Below are positions 61,624 through 64,000 of a DNA stretch of 64,000 bases, in pieces. The stretch covers positions 62,001-126,000 of the forward strand of contig NZ_JBLUOA010000003.1 in NCBI RefSeq assembly GCF_048060095.1, read 5' to 3'. Positions within the stretch are counted from its first letter, which is position 1, and every line of letters starts with the position of its first letter. The position numbers and the translations under genes were made by a program. Source of the DNA: JBLUOA01 sp048060095 (GTDB lineage Bacteria; Pseudomonadota; Alphaproteobacteria; Rhodobacterales; Rhodobacteraceae). The notes under the pieces are model-generated. The model was not told the DNA's origin and did not search any database. It saw only the letters and a list, made by a program, of their open reading frames with translations.

Positions 61624-63342
61624 ATGGCCTACAGAGCGCCCGTTCGCGATTTTCAGTTCATCTTTGATCATGTCGTAGACTTTGGGCAGGTGGTGCAGAC
61701 CGACAGGTTTGCCGAAGCGACGCCCGACGTGACCGAAGCCATCCTGACCGAAGCGGGCAAGCTGTGTTCCGACGTTCTGGCCCCCTTGCAGCGCGAAGGT
61801 GACATGCATCCGGCGGTGCTGGAGAACGGCGTTGTGCGCACCTCACCAGGGTTTGGCGACGGGTATCGTGCGATTGCCGAAGGCGGCTGGATCGGCATTT
61901 CTGCCCCGTCGGAATATGGCGGCATGGGCCTGCCGATGACCGTGACAACCGCGGTGAACGAGATGATGGCGGGCGCCTGCCTGTCGCTGCAACTGAACCC
62001 GCTGATGAGCCAGGGTCAGATCGAAGCGCTGGAGCATCACGCGAGCGACGCGTTGAAAGAGCTTTATCTGCCAAAGCTGATTTCAGGCGAATGGTGCGGG
62101 ACGATGAACCTGACAGAGCCGCAGGCCGGGTCGGATGTTGGCGCGCTGAGCACCAAGGCGGCGGATAACGGCGACGGCACATACGCGATCACCGGGCAGA
62201 AGATCTACATCAGTTGGGGCGACAATGACTTCAGCGAGAATGTGTGCCACCTGGTGCTTGCCCGTCTGCCGGATGGTGCACCTGGCACAAAGGGTATCAG
62301 CCTTTTCATGGTGCCGAAATACTTGCCAAATGAGGGTGGCAGCGTCGGCAAGGCGAACAGCCTGAAGGTTGTTTCGCTGGAGCATAAGATGGGTCTGCAC
62401 GGCTCGCCCACCGCTGTTATGCAGTATGACGGCGCGACCGGGTGGTTGGTGGGCGAGGCGCATGGCGGGATGCGGGCGATGTTCACGATGATGAACAACG
62501 CGCGGCTGGGCGTCGGCGGGCAAGGGATTGGCGCGGCAGAAGGCGCATTTCAACACGCCCTGACCTATGCCGAGGAACGCAAGCAAGGCGCGTCGCCTAT
62601 TGAGGGTGGCACAGGCACGATCATCGACCACGCCGATGTGCGCCGGATGCTGACCACGATGAAGGCGGAGCTTTTCGCCGTCCGCTCCATCGCGCTGTCC
62701 TGTGCGGCGGCGATCGATATGGCAACCGCCACGGGGGATGTGGATTGGTCCGCCCGCGCCGCGTTCCTGACCCCGATTGCAAAGGCACACGGCACCGATA
62801 TGGGGATCGAGATCAGCCAGATGGGTGTGCAGGTTCACGGCGGTATGGGATTCATCGAGGAAACAGGAGCTGCCCAGTTCAGCCGTGATGTGCGCGTCAC
62901 CGCGATTTACGAGGGCACCAACGGCATTCAGGCGATGGACCTTGTTGCCCGCAAGTTGATGGACAAGGGCGAGGCCGCGTTCCGCCTGCTGGAAGAGGTC
63001 GAACAGGCCGCAGAACGTGAGCGTGAGATGTTCCCGAAGAAGAGCGAAGCACTTTGGTCCGCCGCCGAAAGCCTGCGCGAAACGACGGAATGGCTGCTGA
63101 CCCGCGATGACCTCAATGATCGGTTCGCCGGGGCGGTGCCTTACCTGCGGGCGTGGGCGCGGGTGCTGGGCGCACATTTCCATCTGAGAGCCGCGCGGGC
63201 GGAAGGCGGCGATGGGCCGCGGACGCATCTTGCCCGGTTCTTCATCAAACGCATCCTGCCGGAACATGCCGCATTGCTGATCCATGCGCGTCAGGGAGCT
63301 GAGGGGCTTTATGCCCTGTCGCCGGAGGATTTGGCCAGCTAA
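61624..63342 (+). CDS. Acyl-CoA dehydrogenase, long type (possibly DmdC-like)
   Basis: 572 aa flavoprotein that introduces a 2,3-double bond into an acyl-CoA. Core motifs are NLTEPQAGSDVGAL (FAD/substrate loop), GQKIYISWGDND, and the catalytic glutamate region YEGTNGIQAMDL. The length and the N terminus MAYRAPVRDFQFIFDHVV fit the ~570-600 aa class that includes the methylmercaptopropionyl-CoA dehydrogenase DmdC of roseobacters, which degrades the algal osmolyte DMSP. I cannot separate DmdC from related fatty-acid enzymes by eye. ATG at 61624 with GGGAAGGGAAGAGA before it. Confidence 0.88.
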   Translation: MAYRAPVRDFQFIFDHVVDFGQVVQTDRFAEATPDVTEAILTEAGKLCSDVLAPLQREGDMHPAVLENGVVRTSPGFGDGYRAIAEGGWIGISAPSEYGGMGLPMTVTTAVNEMMAGACLSLQLNPLMSQGQIEALEHHASDALKELYLPKLISGEWCGTMNLTEPQAGSDVGALSTKAADNGDGTYAITGQKIYISWGDNDFSENVCHLVLARLPDGAPGTKGISLFMVPKYLPNEGGSVGKANSLKVVSLEHKMGLHGSPTAVMQYDGATGWLVGEAHGGMRAMFTMMNNARLGVGGQGIGAAEGAFQHALTYAEERKQGASPIEGGTGTIIDHADVRRMLTTMKAELFAVRSIALSCAAAIDMATATGDVDWSARAAFLTPIAKAHGTDMGIEISQMGVQVHGGMGFIEETGAAQFSRDVRVTAIYEGTNGIQAMDLVARKLMDKGEAAFRLLEEVEQAAEREREMFPKKSEALWSAAESLRETTEWLLTRDDLNDRFAGAVPYLRAWARVLGAHFHLRAARAEGGDGPRTHLARFFIKRILPEHAALLIHARQGAEGLYALSPEDLAS

Positions 63343-63351
63343 TAAGGGGCC

Positions 63352-64000
63352 ATGATGGACGGAACACTGACCCCGCTACGCTATCCGCATGGCGCACCGC
63401 CCGCCGAGGGCGAGGCAACAGATATCGCGCCCGGCGTGCTGTGGATGCGCCTGCCGCTGCCGATGGCGCTGGATCACGTCAATGTCTATGCGCTGGACGA
63501 TGGCGATGGGTGGACCCTGATCGACACCGGGTTCAACAGCCGCCGGACGCGGGCGATCTGGGACACTCTGATGGCCGGGCCGCTTGGCGGCAAACCCGTG
63601 ACGCGGGTGATCGTGACGCATCATCACCCGGATCATGTTGGGCTGGGCGGCTGGTTCCAAACGCGGGGCGCGGAGCTTTGGATGACCCGCACCGCGTGGT
63701 TGTTCGCGCGGATGCTGACGCTCGACGAACAGGATCGCCCGACGGAGGAAAGCATCGCGTTCTGGCGGTCCTGCGGCATGGACCCTGCGATCCTGGATGA
63801 ACGCGCGGCGGAGCGGCCGTTCAATTTTGCCGATGTCGTCGCGCCGATGCCACTGGGGTTCAAGCGCATAAAACAGGGCGATGTGATGCGAATCGGCGGG
63901 CGGAATTGGGACGTTCACATCGGCAACGGACATGCGCCGGAACACGCGACATTCTGGTCGCGCGATGACAATCTGGTGATTTCGGGTGACCAGATCATCG
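63352..64000 (+). CDS. Metallo-beta-lactamase-fold hydrolase (cut by window end)
   Basis: The first 216 codons are present; the gene runs past base 64000. The zinc motif THHHPDHVG (HxHxDH) and a second histidine region (GNGHAPEHATF) match the glyoxalase II/MBL-fold hydrolase superfamily. It starts 9 nt after the acyl-CoA dehydrogenase stop with AAGGGG upstream, so it is probably co-transcribed and could hydrolyse a thioester produced by that pathway. An in-frame ATG at 63355 is an alternative start. Confidence 0.88.
   Translation, partial: MMDGTLTPLRYPHGAPPAEGEATDIAPGVLWMRLPLPMALDHVNVYALDDGDGWTLIDTGFNSRRTRAIWDTLMAGPLGGKPVTRVIVTHHHPDHVGLGGWFQTRGAELWMTRTAWLFARMLTLDEQDRPTEESIAFWRSCGMDPAILDERAAERPFNFADVVAPMPLGFKRIKQGDVMRIGGRNWDVHIGNGHAPEHATFWSRDDNLVISGDQII

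Overview
This window looks like a chromosomal segment of an alphaproteobacterium of the order Rhodobacterales, most likely the Roseobacter/Rhodobacteraceae group. The evidence is a typical alphaproteobacterial rRNA operon (16S, tRNA-Ile, tRNA-Ala, 23S, 5S, tRNA-fMet), a DinB with an N-terminal zinc ribbon, plant-type GshA, a YedY/YedZ (MsrPQ) pair, a fused MrpA-MrpB antiporter subunit and roseobacter-style terminators. I cannot name the genus. I see no prophage, insertion sequence or CRISPR array. Most of the window is housekeeping DNA with one accessory catabolic locus.

Layout. 1-10.2 kb: partial dinB, a stomatin/NfeD membrane pair, pyrF, clpB behind a heat-shock-type promoter, two fasciclin-domain exported proteins, an FMN/[3Fe-4S] glutamate-synthase-like protein and msrPQ. 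10.2-16.4 kb: a gene-free upstream region unusually rich in GANTC (CcrM) sites and carrying a perfect DnaA box, then the rRNA operon with visible 16S and 23S processing stalks and a terminator. 16.5-22.5 kb: a six-gene Mrp cation/proton antiporter operon. 22.5-33.6 kb: a divergent carbohydrate-type locus. On the minus strand it has a ROK regulator, a long PIG-L deacetylase and a DMT-family transporter. On the plus strand it has a CUT1 ABC importer interleaved with an argininosuccinate-lyase-like enzyme and a PfkB kinase. This is the best candidate for an undescribed pathway.

33.6-40.2 kb: a decayed VOC-family gene, an S49 peptidase, a tiny zinc-ribbon protein, a Ca/Na antiporter, a pteridine-reductase-like SDR, uvrC, pgsA, moaD and moaE, ending in a 20-bp perfect terminator stem. 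40.3-48.6 kb: an OmpA-like envelope protein with an internal duplication and a coiled-coil partner, ubiA head to head with rsmE, gshA, and a GbsR/MarR regulator controlling two small membrane proteins through a visible operator. 48.7-52.1 kb: pyrB, a tail-anchored unknown, a catalytically degenerate pyrC, and plsY. 52.2-64 kb: a uracil-DNA glycosylase/metallophosphoesterase/moaB chain, an RND efflux pair, a stand-alone DsbD-alpha-like protein, YqgE, Sua5/TsaC, a DmdC-like acyl-CoA dehydrogenase and a truncated metallo-beta-lactamase-fold hydrolase.

Genes are packed with many 1-4 nt stop/start overlaps, so most annotation rests on operon logic as well as motifs. Family assignments come from motif recognition by eye; no database search was run.
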